DNA of 64,000 bases from Shewanella sp. MR-4 (GTDB lineage Bacteria > Pseudomonadota > Gammaproteobacteria > Enterobacterales > Shewanellaceae). Below the pieces are notes generated by a model. That model worked only from the letters and a program-made list of their open reading frames with translations. It had not been told where the DNA came from and searched no databases. Made by a program: the position numbers and the translations under genes. Positions 1 through 9,224 of this stretch are shown piece by piece; the stretch's first letter is position 1, and the number at the start of each line of letters is the position of its first letter. The stretch is taken from positions 1,488,001 through 1,552,000 of the forward strand of contig NC_008321.1 of assembly GCF_000014685.1 (NCBI RefSeq), given 5' to 3'.

Positions 1-684
1 CAAGGCGGCACCTTATTACTCGATGAAATATCTGAGATGGATTTGGGACTTCAGGCCAAACTGCTGCGTGTGCTGCAAGAGCGCGAAGTGGAGCGTTTAG
101 GCGGTCGTAAAACCATTAAGTTAGATGTTCGGGTGCTTGCCACTTCGAATCGGGATTTAAAGGCCGTGGTTGCCGCTGGGCAATTCCGAGAAGATCTCTA
201 TTATCGCATTAACGTGTTTCCACTGACGTGGCCTGCACTGAATCAACGCCCTGCGGATATTTTGCCACTAGCTCGGCATTTACTTGCGAAACACGCAAAG
301 GCGCTAAATGTGCTTGATTTACCTGAGTTTGATGAGGCAGCTTGTCGTCGTTTACTCAGTCACCGCTGGCCAGGTAATGTGCGCGAGTTGGATAACGTGG
401 TGCAACGCGCGTTAATTTTACGTGCTGGGGCTGTGATTACCGCCAACGATATTATTATCGATGCCCAAGATGTGCCTCTGTTATCCGATGACGCCGAATA
501 TGTCAATGAGCCGGAAGGTTTAGGTGAGGAGTTGAAGGCGCAGGAACATGTGATCATTCTCGAAACTTTAGCGCAATGCCAAGGTAGTCGTAAGTTGGTT
601 GCCGAAAAACTTGGGATCAGTGCGCGCACCTTAAGATATAAGATGGCCAGAATGCGCGATATGGGGATTCAATTGCCCAACTAA
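1..684 (+). CDS. flrC: FlrC-type sigma-54-dependent flagellar response regulator, C-terminal part
   Basis: Partial gene: the frame is open from base 1 and 227 residues are visible. It starts within the AAA+ domain at a Walker B segment (TLLLDEISEMD, visible residues 4-14) and continues through the arginine-finger region (FREDLYYRINVFPL). It ends with a Fis-type helix-turn-helix (LVAEKLGISARTLRYKM). The N-terminal receiver domain, Walker A and GAFTGA loop lie outside the window. Sigma-54 activators of this family (FlrC of Vibrio, FleR of Pseudomonas) switch on class III flagellar genes. That role fits here because fliE lies 177 bp downstream behind a -24/-12 promoter. The call to FlrC rather than another NtrC-family activator rests on this location. 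Confidence 0.88.
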   Translation, partial: QGGTLLLDEISEMDLGLQAKLLRVLQEREVERLGGRKTIKLDVRVLATSNRDLKAVVAAGQFREDLYYRINVFPLTWPALNQRPADILPLARHLLAKHAKALNVLDLPEFDEAACRRLLSHRWPGNVRELDNVVQRALILRAGAVITANDIIIDAQDVPLLSDDAEYVNEPEGLGEELKAQEHVIILETLAQCQGSRKLVAEKLGISARTLRYKMARMRDMGIQLPN

Positions 685-788
685 TTTGTGTTTTGTACCT
701 TGTCTAAAGCCATTGCCACTGGGTTACCCTGTGGCAATTTCATGTCTGACGATTTCTTCACTTCTTTTTAGCACGGCAAAGTGAAAAC

Positions 789-805
789 TTGGCCATGCTT
801 TTGCA
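789..805 (+). promoter_or_regulatory. Sigma-54 (-24/-12) promoter of fliE operon
   Basis: TGGCCATGCTTTTGC at 790-804 carries the invariant GG and GC with 10 bases between them, flanked by T on both sides. It lies about 58 bp before the fliE start, in the gap after a sigma-54 activator gene. It is expected to drive fliE-fliJ under FlrC control. Confidence 0.8.
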
Positions 806-861
806 TATCCTGTTTATCTAGAGAGTTTAATCGTCAATAACTCGACGATGGGGAGCACGAC

Positions 862-1200
862 ATGCAAATTGGCACAAATTCATTACTGCAAGAAATGCAG
901 TCACTTAAAGGTGAAATCGCACCTTCTTTTGGGATTTCACCCAATAACATTGTGCAGCAAGTGAATAACACCAGCGGTGCTGACTTTGGACAACTCCTCT
1001 CCCAAGCCATTGGCAATGTCAGTGGTTTGCAGTCAACCTCATCGAATCTCGCGACCCGACTCGAAATGGGTGACACGACAGTGAGCCTTTCTGATACTGT
1101 TATCGCCCGCGAAAAGGCCAGTGTCGCCTTTGAAGCCACTGTCCAAGTGCGCAATAAGCTCGTTGAAGCTTATAAAGAAATAATGAGCATGCCTGTTTAG
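862..1200 (+). CDS. fliE: Flagellar hook-basal body protein FliE
   Basis: A 112-residue protein of the usual FliE size. FliE is a small exported rod-base protein that joins the MS ring (FliF) to the rod. The C-terminal part (DTVIAREKASVAFEATVQVR and following residues to the end) is the conserved helical segment of the family. An ATG start follows GGGAG at 851-855. It is the first gene of the fliE-fliJ unit and is directly followed by fliF, the standard order. No signal peptide is seen, as expected for a substrate of the flagellar type III export system. Confidence 0.93.
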   Translation: MQIGTNSLLQEMQSLKGEIAPSFGISPNNIVQQVNNTSGADFGQLLSQAIGNVSGLQSTSSNLATRLEMGDTTVSLSDTVIAREKASVAFEATVQVRNKLVEAYKEIMSMPV

Positions 1201-1232
1201 GCCTTGAATAACGCAATTAGCAGGTACTAATC

Positions 1233-2930
1233 GTGAGCACAGAAATGATTGTCGGATCAAACGCCGGCGCAGTGGACCAAGGGGTCCAACAGGAAAATAA
1301 ATCCGGCGTGCTGGGAAGTCTCGGTGGCGTCGATATGATGCGTCAAATCACCATGATTTTAGCCCTCGCCATTTGTTTGGCGTTAGCCGTGTTCGTCATG
1401 ATCTGGGCACAGGAGCCTGAGTACCGTCCATTGGGTAAAATGGAAACTCAGGAAATGGTGCAAGTGCTCGACGTACTTGATAAAAATAAGATCAAGTATC
1501 AAATCGATGTTGACGTCGTTAAGGTACCCGAAGACAAATATCAAGAAGTTAAAATGATGCTGAGCCGTGCGGGTATTGATAGTGCCGCGGCCTCAAGCAA
1601 AGATTTTCTCACCCAAGACAGTGGTTTTGGCGTGAGCCAAAGAATGGAACAGGCTCGCCTCAAGCACAGCCAAGAAGAAAACCTCGCCCGCGCAATTGAA
1701 CAACTGCAAAGTGTTAGCCGCGCCAAAGTGATTTTAGCCCTACCCAAAGAAAACGTGTTTGCTCGCAACACTGCGCAGCCAAGTGCGACCGTTGTGATCA
1801 ACACTCGCCGTGGTGGTTTAGGCCAAGGCGAGGTCGATGCTATTGTGGATATCGTCGCTTCCGCCGTTCAGGGCTTAGAGCCATCTCGCGTGACAGTTAC
1901 AGATTCTAACGGCCGTTTACTGAACTCGGGTAGCCAAGATGGCGTATCTGCTAGGGCGCGTCGTGAGCTTGAGTTAGTTCAACAGAAAGAAGCCGAATAC
2001 CGCACTAAAATTGACTCTATTTTATCGCCCATTCTCGGGCCTGATAACTTCACTTCTCAAGTAGATGTGAGCATGGATTTCACTGCGGTCGAGCAAACCG
2101 CTAAGCGCTTCAACCCCGACTTACCGTCGCTGCGTAGCGAAATGACGGTCGAGAATAATTCGACTGGCGGTTCAACTGGCGGCATTCCTGGTGCCTTATC
2201 GAATCAACCCCCAATGGAATCTAATATTCCGCAGGAAGCAGATAAAGCGACGGAAAGTGTTACTGCTGGTAACTCCCACCGCGAAGCGACCCGTAATTTT
2301 GAACTCGATACCACCATCAGCCATACCCGTCAGCAAATTGGCGTGGTGCGCCGCGTGAGTGTGTCGGTTGCGGTGGACTTTAAACCGGGGGCGGCTGGGG
2401 AAAATGGCCAAGTGGCGCGCGTTGCCCGTACCGAGCAGGAGCTAACCAATATTCGCCGTTTACTGGAAGGCGCGGTAGGCTTTAGCGCGCAGCGTGGTGA
2501 TGTGCTGGAGGTGGTTACTGTTCCCTTTATGGATCAATTGGTTGAAGATGTACCTGCGCCTGAGCTTTGGGAGCAACCTTGGTTCTGGCGTGCGGTGAAG
2601 TTAGGCGTTGGCGCTTTGGTTATCTTAGTGCTGATCCTTGCTGTAGTACGTCCAATGCTGAAACGCTTAATCTACCCAGATAATGTGAACATGCCAGAGG
2701 ATTCAAGACTCGGTAATGAGTTGGCGGAGATTGAAGATCAATACGCCGCCGATACCTTAGGGATGCTCAATACCAAAGAAGCAGAGTATAGTTATGCCGA
2801 CGATGGCTCAATTCTTATCCCTAATCTGCATAAAGATGATGATATGATTAAAGCTATCCGTGCGCTTGTGGCCAATGAGCCCGAGCTTTCTACCCAAGTC
2901 GTGAAAAACTGGTTACAAGACAATGGCTGA
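1233..2930 (+). CDS. fliF: Flagellar MS-ring protein FliF
   Basis: 565 residues, the normal FliF length. The protein forms the MS ring in the inner membrane, the scaffold for the export gate and the FliG rotor. Two membrane segments flank a large periplasmic region: the first at about residues 35-58, the second near 455-477 (VGALVILVLILAVV). The middle holds the ring-building (secretin-like) domains, and a low-complexity Gly/Ser/Pro loop occurs around residues 310-340. The C-terminal tail (LSTQVVKNWLQDN) is the FliG-binding helix. The start is GTG. The last 8 bases overlap fliG, suggesting translational coupling. Confidence 0.96.
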   Translation: MSTEMIVGSNAGAVDQGVQQENKSGVLGSLGGVDMMRQITMILALAICLALAVFVMIWAQEPEYRPLGKMETQEMVQVLDVLDKNKIKYQIDVDVVKVPEDKYQEVKMMLSRAGIDSAAASSKDFLTQDSGFGVSQRMEQARLKHSQEENLARAIEQLQSVSRAKVILALPKENVFARNTAQPSATVVINTRRGGLGQGEVDAIVDIVASAVQGLEPSRVTVTDSNGRLLNSGSQDGVSARARRELELVQQKEAEYRTKIDSILSPILGPDNFTSQVDVSMDFTAVEQTAKRFNPDLPSLRSEMTVENNSTGGSTGGIPGALSNQPPMESNIPQEADKATESVTAGNSHREATRNFELDTTISHTRQQIGVVRRVSVSVAVDFKPGAAGENGQVARVARTEQELTNIRRLLEGAVGFSAQRGDVLEVVTVPFMDQLVEDVPAPELWEQPWFWRAVKLGVGALVILVLILAVVRPMLKRLIYPDNVNMPEDSRLGNELAEIEDQYAADTLGMLNTKEAEYSYADDGSILIPNLHKDDDMIKAIRALVANEPELSTQVVKNWLQDNG

Positions 2931-3969
2931 GAATAAATCAAAAGACGCCGCTGAAGCCCCAAGCTTCAATATTAAGGATCTCAGTGGCATCGAAAAAACG
3001 GCGATTTTACTGTTAAGTTTGAGTGAAGCCGATGCCGCCTCTATTTTAAAGCACTTAGAACCTAAACAAGTGCAAAAGGTCGGTATGGCGATGGCGGCCA
3101 TGGAAGACTTTGGGCAGGAAAAAGTCATCGGGGTGCACAAGCTATTTCTCGACGATATTCAAAAGTATTCTTCTATTGGTTTTAATAGTGAAGAGTTCGT
3201 CCGCAAGGCGTTAACCGCGGCTCTAGGTGAAGACAAAGCCGGTAATTTGATTGAACAAATTATCATGGGCAGCGGCGCCAAGGGCTTGGATTCTCTTAAA
3301 TGGATGGATGCCCGCCAAGTGGCCACTATTATCCAGAACGAGCATCCACAGATCCAAACCATTGTTTTATCGTATCTAGAACCAGATCAAGCGGCGGAAA
3401 TTTTCGGCCAGTTCCCTGAGAATACCCGCTTAGACTTAATGATGCGTATTGCTAATCTTGAAGAGGTTCAACCTGCGGCATTGCAGGAGTTAAACGACAT
3501 CATGGAGAAACAATTCGCCGGCCAAGGCGGTGCGCAGGCGGCGAAGATGGGCGGCCTAAAGGCGGCGGCCAACATTATGAACTACCTCGATACGGGGGTC
3601 GAAAGTCAGTTGATGGAAACCATGCGCGAAACCGACGAGGAAATGGCGCAGCAAATCCAAGACTTAATGTTCGTATTCGAAAACCTTATCGATGTGGACG
3701 ACCGTGGTATTCAAACCTTGCTGCGTGAAGTGCAGCAGGATGTATTGATGAAGGCACTCAAAGGCACCGACGATCAGCTCAAAGACAAAATTTTGGGCAA
3801 TATGTCAAAACGGGCCGCCGAGTTACTGCGTGACGATTTAGAGGCCATGGGCCCAATCCGGATCAGCGAAGTGGAAATCGCTCAAAAAGAAATTCTGTCA
3901 ATTGCGCGTCGTTTAAGTGACAGCGGTGAAATCATGTTAGGCGGCGGTGGCGGCGATGAGTTCCTCTAA
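2923..3969 (+). CDS. fliG: Flagellar motor switch protein FliG
   Basis: 348 residues. FliG is the rotor protein that receives torque from the stators and couples FliF to the C-ring proteins FliM/FliN. The middle-domain EHPQ motif is present (NEHPQIQTIVLSYL). The C-terminal domain has the charged torque helix (LRDDLEAMGPIRISEVE). The ATG overlaps the end of fliF and the end overlaps the start of fliH, so the three genes are tightly coupled. A glycine-rich tail (GGGGGDEFL) closes the protein. Confidence 0.97.
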   Translation: MAENKSKDAAEAPSFNIKDLSGIEKTAILLLSLSEADAASILKHLEPKQVQKVGMAMAAMEDFGQEKVIGVHKLFLDDIQKYSSIGFNSEEFVRKALTAALGEDKAGNLIEQIIMGSGAKGLDSLKWMDARQVATIIQNEHPQIQTIVLSYLEPDQAAEIFGQFPENTRLDLMMRIANLEEVQPAALQELNDIMEKQFAGQGGAQAAKMGGLKAAANIMNYLDTGVESQLMETMRETDEEMAQQIQDLMFVFENLIDVDDRGIQTLLREVQQDVLMKALKGTDDQLKDKILGNMSKRAAELLRDDLEAMGPIRISEVEIAQKEILSIARRLSDSGEIMLGGGGGDEFL

Positions 3970-4906
3970 TCGGAGTGACAATAGCGACAATAAATTGTCC
4001 CATAGGGTGGTGAGTGACTCTGAAATTGAGTTCAGCCATTGGCAATTACCCGATGTCACTGAAACCGAAGAGGCGAGTATTTCTAACCTGTTTGGTTATT
4101 CTGCCCAGCAGCATGCGCCCAAGGCGGTGGCAGCCGAAACTATTGCGCCACCCACCATGGCGGAAATTGAAGATATTCGCGCCCAGGCTGAAGAAGAAGG
4201 CTTTAACGAAGGTAAGACGCAAGGTTATGCCGAAGGGCTAGAGCAGGGCAGACTCGAGGGGCTGGAGCAAGGTCATACCGAGGGCCTAGTCCAAGGCCAT
4301 GAGCAAGGGCTCGAGGCAGGGCTTGCCGAAGCTAAAACCTTAATCCAACGCTTTGAAGGGCTGTTAAGTCAATTTGAAAAGCCTTTGCAATTACTCGATG
4401 GCGATATTGAACATTCCTTAATGACACTCACTATGGCGCTGGCTAAATCTGTGATTGGTCATGAACTTAAAACTCATCCTGAACAAATCCTGTCGGCGCT
4501 ACGTTTAGGGGTTGAATCTCTGCCAATCAAGGAGCAAAGCGTCAGTATTCGCATGCATCCCGATGATGTTGCCTTGGTGGAACAGTTATATACCAGTACT
4601 CAATTGAACCGTAACCAATGGCAATTAGAGGCCGAACCTAGCTTAAATCCGGGGGATTGTATTATCAGCAGCCAACGTTCGTTGGTGGATTTAACTCTTT
4701 CCTCACGCATCGATACTGTGTTTGAGTCATTACGTAATCAACAATCCCATTTAAGTCATCAGCAGCAACAGCGTCAAGCGGTCCTCGACGAGGAGAATGC
4801 CGCTAAAATCGTCTCAGCCGCAGAACTTGCTGAAGCGGCGCAAAGTCCCCAACCCCAAGATGATGGAGAGCAAGATGCTAAATCGCCGCCATCAACTGCT
4901 GAATAA
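3956..4906 (+). CDS. fliH: Flagellar export ATPase regulator FliH
   Basis: 316 residues from the ATG at 3956, inside the end of fliG; an in-frame GTG at 3947 is possible but less likely. FliH forms the peripheral stalk that links the FliI ATPase to the C-ring and controls its activity. Around residues 80-125 there is a run of 4-residue glycine repeats (GFNEG, GYAEG, GRLEG, GHTEG, GHEQG), the Gly-xxx-Gly helix typical of FliH. The C-terminal half has the family's ATPase-binding region. The C-terminal Gln/Ala/Pro-rich tail is variable. The end overlaps fliI by about 32 bp in another frame. Confidence 0.92.
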   Translation: MSSSNRSDNSDNKLSHRVVSDSEIEFSHWQLPDVTETEEASISNLFGYSAQQHAPKAVAAETIAPPTMAEIEDIRAQAEEEGFNEGKTQGYAEGLEQGRLEGLEQGHTEGLVQGHEQGLEAGLAEAKTLIQRFEGLLSQFEKPLQLLDGDIEHSLMTLTMALAKSVIGHELKTHPEQILSALRLGVESLPIKEQSVSIRMHPDDVALVEQLYTSTQLNRNQWQLEAEPSLNPGDCIISSQRSLVDLTLSSRIDTVFESLRNQQSHLSHQQQQRQAVLDEENAAKIVSAAELAEAAQSPQPQDDGEQDAKSPPSTAE

Positions 4907-6212
4907 ACTGAATCACTGCATCGACAAAGTCCCGCCGTTTCGAGCTATCGCCAGTGGTCAATTGGTGCGCGTGGTTGGTTTAACCTTAGAGGCGAGTGGT
5001 TGTCGCGCCCCCGTGGGCAGTTTGTGCTCAATCGAAACCATGGCAGGAGAGTTGATTGCCGAAGTCGTCGGTTTTGACGATGAACTGCTGTATCTTATGC
5101 CGATTGAGGAATTACGCGGCGTGTTACCCGGTGCCCGTGTCGTCCCACTCGGTGAGCAGGCGGGACTGAGTGTTGGCTTATCCCTATTGGGACGTGTGCT
5201 CGATGGTAACGGTGTGCCATTAGACGGTCTTGGCGCGTTATCGACCGAACAGCAGGCGCCAAGGCACAGTAACGCCATCAACCCACTTTCTCGCCGAGCG
5301 ATCACCGAACCACTCGATGTGGGTGTGCGCGCCATCAATGCCATGCTAACCGTTGGTAAGGGTCAACGCATGGGCCTATTTGCGGGCTCGGGTGTGGGCA
5401 AGAGTGTGCTGTTAGGGATGATGACCCGGGGCACGACAGCTGACATCATTGTGGTGGGACTCGTCGGGGAGCGTGGCCGTGAAGTGAAAGAATTTATTGA
5501 AGAAATCCTCGGTGAAAAGGGCAGAGCACGCTCTGTTGTGGTGGCGGCGCCCGCCGATACCTCACCCTTGATGCGCCTTCGTGCCTGTGAAACCTCGACT
5601 CGTATCGCTGAGTATTTTCGTGATTTAGGCTATAACGTATTGTTATTAATGGATAGTCTGACTCGTTACGCCCAAGCGCAGCGTGAGATTGCTCTGGCCG
5701 TAGGTGAACCGCCGGCAACTAAAGGTTATCCGCCTTCGGTATTTGCTAAATTGCCGCGTTTGGTTGAACGGGCGGGTAATGGTGGACCAGGACAAGGTTC
5801 TATCACCGCATTTTATACTGTGTTGACTGAGGGCGACGATCAACAGGATCCGATTGCCGATGCTTCACGGGCGATCCTAGACGGCCATATTGTGCTATCT
5901 CGCTCGCTGGCGGATTCTGGGCATTATCCTGCAATAGATATTGAGGCTTCGATCAGCCGTGTGGCCCCAATGGTGATTTCGAACGAGCACTTAGAAGCCA
6001 TGCGCCGCGTCAAGCAGACTTATTCCCTCTATCAACAGAATAAGGATCTGATTTCGATTGGCGCCTATGCCCAAGGTAGCGACCCGCGAATCGATAACGC
6101 GATACGCCTGCAACCTGCGATGAATGCCTTCTTACGGCAGACGATGCGTGATGCCTTTAGTTTTGCCGATAGCCAAGTCATGCTTGGGCAACTCGCGGCG
6201 CAATGTAAATAA
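4875..6212 (+). CDS. fliI: Flagellum-specific ATPase FliI
   Basis: The ATPase of the flagellar type III export apparatus, related to F1-beta. The start is placed at ATG 4875, giving 445 residues, because GGAG lies 7 bases before it at 4864-4867. In-frame ATGs at 4860 and 4863 would add five or four residues, and the frame is open further upstream inside fliH. The Walker A motif GSGVGKS is near residue 171, followed by GERGREVKEF and the Walker B region (LLLMDSLTRYAQAQRE). These are the diagnostic F1-like ATPase segments. It follows fliH and precedes fliJ, its coiled-coil partner. Confidence 0.95.
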   Translation: MLNRRHQLLNKLNHCIDKVPPFRAIASGQLVRVVGLTLEASGCRAPVGSLCSIETMAGELIAEVVGFDDELLYLMPIEELRGVLPGARVVPLGEQAGLSVGLSLLGRVLDGNGVPLDGLGALSTEQQAPRHSNAINPLSRRAITEPLDVGVRAINAMLTVGKGQRMGLFAGSGVGKSVLLGMMTRGTTADIIVVGLVGERGREVKEFIEEILGEKGRARSVVVAAPADTSPLMRLRACETSTRIAEYFRDLGYNVLLLMDSLTRYAQAQREIALAVGEPPATKGYPPSVFAKLPRLVERAGNGGPGQGSITAFYTVLTEGDDQQDPIADASRAILDGHIVLSRSLADSGHYPAIDIEASISRVAPMVISNEHLEAMRRVKQTYSLYQQNKDLISIGAYAQGSDPRIDNAIRLQPAMNAFLRQTMRDAFSFADSQVMLGQLAAQCK

Positions 6213-6223
6213 TCGAGACTGTT

Positions 6224-6670
6224 ATGGCGAATGCCGATCCCCTCTTACTGGTATTGAAATTAGCCCTCGATGCAGAGGAGCAGGCCGCACTGCTGCTAAA
6301 GTCGGCGCAACTAGAGTGTCAAAAGCGCCAAAATCAATTGGATGCACTCAACAATTACCGCTTGGACTACATGAAGCAGATGCAGTCTCAGCAGGGGCAA
6401 GCCATCAGCGCCAGCCATTATCACCAATTCCACCGTTTTATTCGGCAAATCGATGAGGCCATTGCCCAACAAAATCGTGTGGTCGCCGATGGTGAGAAGC
6501 AGAAAAACTATCGTCAGCAGCATTGGCTCGACAAGCAAAAGAAACGTAAGGCGGTTGAATTGCTCTTAGATAATAAAGAGAAAAAACGCCAAGCACTTGA
6601 GTTGAAAAAAGAGCAAAAGATGACCGATGAATTTGCTTCTCAGCAGTTCTTTCGCCGTAAGAACTCATAA
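6224..6670 (+). CDS. fliJ: Flagellar export protein FliJ
   Basis: 148 residues, almost entirely charged helix with long Gln/Lys/Glu stretches. This matches the two-helix coiled coil of FliJ, which sits like the gamma subunit in the FliI hexamer and assists substrate export. Sequence identity in this family is low, so the call relies on size, coiled-coil character and its place directly behind fliI. It is the last gene of the first fli unit, since a sigma-54 promoter follows 41 bp downstream. Confidence 0.88.
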   Translation: MANADPLLLVLKLALDAEEQAALLLKSAQLECQKRQNQLDALNNYRLDYMKQMQSQQGQAISASHYHQFHRFIRQIDEAIAQQNRVVADGEKQKNYRQQHWLDKQKKRKAVELLLDNKEKKRQALELKKEQKMTDEFASQQFFRRKNS

Positions 6671-6709
6671 TCCTATCTAACTGCTACTTGAATTAGCCAT
6701 TTCTATTTA

Positions 6710-6726
6710 TTGGCACTTTATTTGCT
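6710..6726 (+). promoter_or_regulatory. Sigma-54 (-24/-12) promoter of fliK operon
   Basis: TGGCACTTTATTTGC at 6711-6725 is an almost ideal -24/-12 element: TGGCAC, 5-base spacer, TTTGC. It stands in the 142-bp gap between fliJ and the preferred fliK start. It should drive fliK-fliLMNOPQR-flhB under the flagellar sigma-54 activator. Confidence 0.85.
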
Positions 6727-6812
6727 TACTTTATGTCAGAGATGGTCAAAGCCGCATAAATTGACGTTTGCCCTACTTTTTTATGTCTTCGGGCGAATGT
6801 TTAGGAGCTGAT

Positions 6813-8573
6813 ATGCAACAAATGAACAATATCCTATTAGCGTCAAGTGCGAAAAATAGCGCTAGCTCAAGTAAAGCATTGACTCAAGATACTAATAGTG
6901 AAGACTTTTCTGCAGCGTTGGCTTCAGTCACATCCGTATCATCCCCCTCGACTAAAACCCCATTGTCTCAGGATGTGGCCGTCAAAACAGTCAAAGCGGA
7001 AGCCAGCACTGACGATACCAATACCGATGATGACGCCGATATCAACTTGATTTTCGCCCAGATTGGTATGGCAAATGAGATGAAGAAAGCGGCAGCGCCG
7101 GGCGAGTCTTTGCCGCTTGAGGCTGATATCACGGCAACGGAAGACGTAGACTCTGCATCCTCCGCCGTATTGGCCGATGACCTTTCTAAAGCAGAAGACC
7201 TTACTGTGGTTGGCACTTTTTCCGGTGAGCTGGCTCAGTTTGCTCAGTCCAATACAATGAGCCTTAGCAATTCAAAGCTTGATGGCGGTGCTGATTCGGC
7301 AGAAACAGAGCTATTAACTCAAACTCAAGCCGGACAAAGTGTTGCAAAAATTTCGGCACAGAGCTCAGCGCAGATCGCCCAACAGCAAGCCTCACAATCG
7401 AAGGCTGGCGATGTTTATGCCGTTGATGACAGTGTGGAACAATTGCTTCCTGCAGATCTTGATACGTTTACTGCGGCAGCTACTGTGGAAGATGCGGATA
7501 CTCAAGGCGCCTCTGTGGATGATTCGCGTCCTATTGCAGATGCATCCTTACTTACTGGCCTGCGGTCCGAAAAGTTCGTTAAACCGCCCGAAAATCATAT
7601 TTTACCCATTGAGGGTGAATCTATTTTAGATGCCAAAGAGCTTGGTACCACAGACATTGGCGCTAAGGCGATAAATGTGTCGACGCAGCCAGCAGATAAA
7701 GCTCTTGCACCCCAAAGCATGGTATCCCAAGCCGTTGATAATCAAACATCAGTCAAAGCGACCAATGCCTCTGCGAGTGATGTATTAACGACGAATGCGG
7801 CCACAGCCGCGAAAACTGACGATCTTAATACCTTAGGCACTAATGCTTCAGCGGCTAATGTATCAGGTGTTACAGTCATCGATCCGAGTCTTACTGCTGA
7901 CAACCCATCCCGCACCGAAATCTCTGCTGGTTTATTGCTAAAAGACGCTAAGTTAGCGGTCACACTCGATGCGCAGCAAGATAGTCGTATCTCTTCTTTA
8001 AGCTCTGGCAGTGAAGAGGTGAGCACAGAGTTCAAGCCAGTGGATTTCAAACCAGTATCTTCTTCTGTGCATTCTTTGGCAGCGCAAGCTGCTCATCGTC
8101 AAGATGCGCCTCAAGTGCAGCTTTCATTACGTCAAGGCGTTGAATCTCAAAACCAAATGCAGGAAATGATCCAGCGCTTCTCGCCCGTGATGAAACAACA
8201 ACTGGTGACTATGGTAAGTCAGGGGATCCAGCAGGCGGAAATCCGTTTAGATCCGCCAGAACTTGGGCATATGTTGGTTAAAGTACAAGTGCATGGCGAC
8301 CAGACACAAGTGCAGTTCCATGTGACGCAAGCCCAGACCCGCGATGTTGTTGAACAAGCGATCCCGCGTTTACGTGAATTATTACAGGAACAAGGCTTGC
8401 AACTAGCCGACAGCCATGTTTCCCAGGGGGACCAAGGCCAACGTCGCGAGGGTGGATTTGGTGAAGCTGGCGGTTCGAGCGGTGGAAATGTGGATGATTT
8501 CTCGGCAGAAGAGCTAGATTTAGGTTTAAATCAAGCAACTAGTTTAAATTCAGGTATAGATTATTACGCTTAA
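6813..8573 (+). CDS. fliK: Flagellar hook-length control protein FliK
   Basis: 586 residues from ATG 6813, which has AGGAG at 6803-6807; an in-frame TTG at 6768 would add 15 residues but has no clear ribosome site. FliK is secreted, measures hook length and switches FlhB from hook to filament export. The first ~430 residues are a low-complexity Ala/Ser/Thr/Asp ruler region. The C-terminal Flg_hook domain (about residues 440-545) contains the family hallmark LDPPELGHMLVKVQVHG. It is encoded behind its own sigma-54 promoter and ahead of fliL. Confidence 0.94.
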   Translation: MQQMNNILLASSAKNSASSSKALTQDTNSEDFSAALASVTSVSSPSTKTPLSQDVAVKTVKAEASTDDTNTDDDADINLIFAQIGMANEMKKAAAPGESLPLEADITATEDVDSASSAVLADDLSKAEDLTVVGTFSGELAQFAQSNTMSLSNSKLDGGADSAETELLTQTQAGQSVAKISAQSSAQIAQQQASQSKAGDVYAVDDSVEQLLPADLDTFTAAATVEDADTQGASVDDSRPIADASLLTGLRSEKFVKPPENHILPIEGESILDAKELGTTDIGAKAINVSTQPADKALAPQSMVSQAVDNQTSVKATNASASDVLTTNAATAAKTDDLNTLGTNASAANVSGVTVIDPSLTADNPSRTEISAGLLLKDAKLAVTLDAQQDSRISSLSSGSEEVSTEFKPVDFKPVSSSVHSLAAQAAHRQDAPQVQLSLRQGVESQNQMQEMIQRFSPVMKQQLVTMVSQGIQQAEIRLDPPELGHMLVKVQVHGDQTQVQFHVTQAQTRDVVEQAIPRLRELLQEQGLQLADSHVSQGDQGQRREGGFGEAGGSSGGNVDDFSAEELDLGLNQATSLNSGIDYYA

Positions 8574-8656
8574 GAAGGTAACCTATAGTGATAAAGTGGA
8601 TTATGCGCTAAGCCCTGATCCCATTCCCGAATTTAGCCAATTAAAGAGTACAGAAA

Positions 8657-9184
8657 ATGGCCAAGGAAGAATCATTAGAACTTGAAAGTACCGAAGCGCC
8701 AAAGAGTAAAAAGAAGCTATTTATTTTTGTCGGTGCAGGCGTGTTTGCAGCCCTGCTAATCGGTGGCGCATTGTGGTTTTTCCTCGGTAGTAGTGATGAG
8801 GTGCCTGAAGCCGCCGCCGAAGGTGCTGCGCCGACGGAGACGACAACGCCAGCCGCCGATGCGGCAATGGCGGCCTATGTGCCAATGCCACGCCCATTTT
8901 TATTTAATCTCCCTGGGCCAGATCGTGCTCGTCTCGTTGAAATTAAAGTGCAACTGATGGTCAGAGGCCAAGACGATGATGTATTGACCCAAAAGCACAT
9001 TCCGTTGATTGAGGATGCGCTGTTAACCACATTCAGTGGCGCCGATGTGCAAAAGCTGAGCACTCAGGCGGGTAAGGATGAATTACGGCAATTAGCCTTG
9101 CTGAGCGTACAAAATACCTTGCAATCCGTGACCGGACGTAAAGTGGTTGAGAAAGTGCTCTTCACCGGTTTTGTAATGCAATGA
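8657..9184 (+). CDS. fliL: Flagellar basal body-associated protein FliL
   Basis: 175 residues. A basic cytoplasmic N-terminus (SKKKLF) is followed by one membrane segment (about 22-43) and an Ala/Thr-rich linker. The periplasmic domain beyond residue 75 is related to stomatin/SPFH folds. FliL surrounds the stator units and stabilises them under load. The C-terminus (GRKVVEKVLFTGFVMQ) is typical of the family. It lies between fliK and fliM, the usual order. Confidence 0.93.
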   Translation: MAKEESLELESTEAPKSKKKLFIFVGAGVFAALLIGGALWFFLGSSDEVPEAAAEGAAPTETTTPAADAAMAAYVPMPRPFLFNLPGPDRARLVEIKVQLMVRGQDDDVLTQKHIPLIEDALLTTFSGADVQKLSTQAGKDELRQLALLSVQNTLQSVTGRKVVEKVLFTGFVMQ

Positions 9185-9224
9185 TCTTTTATCTTCAGCA
9201 CCTTAAAGAGGCGAAGACAATACT

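Noticed and set aside
360..629. Open frame on the minus strand across flrC
   Set aside because: It is antisense to a clearly conserved AAA+/HTH coding sequence and shows no family resemblance or ribosome site.
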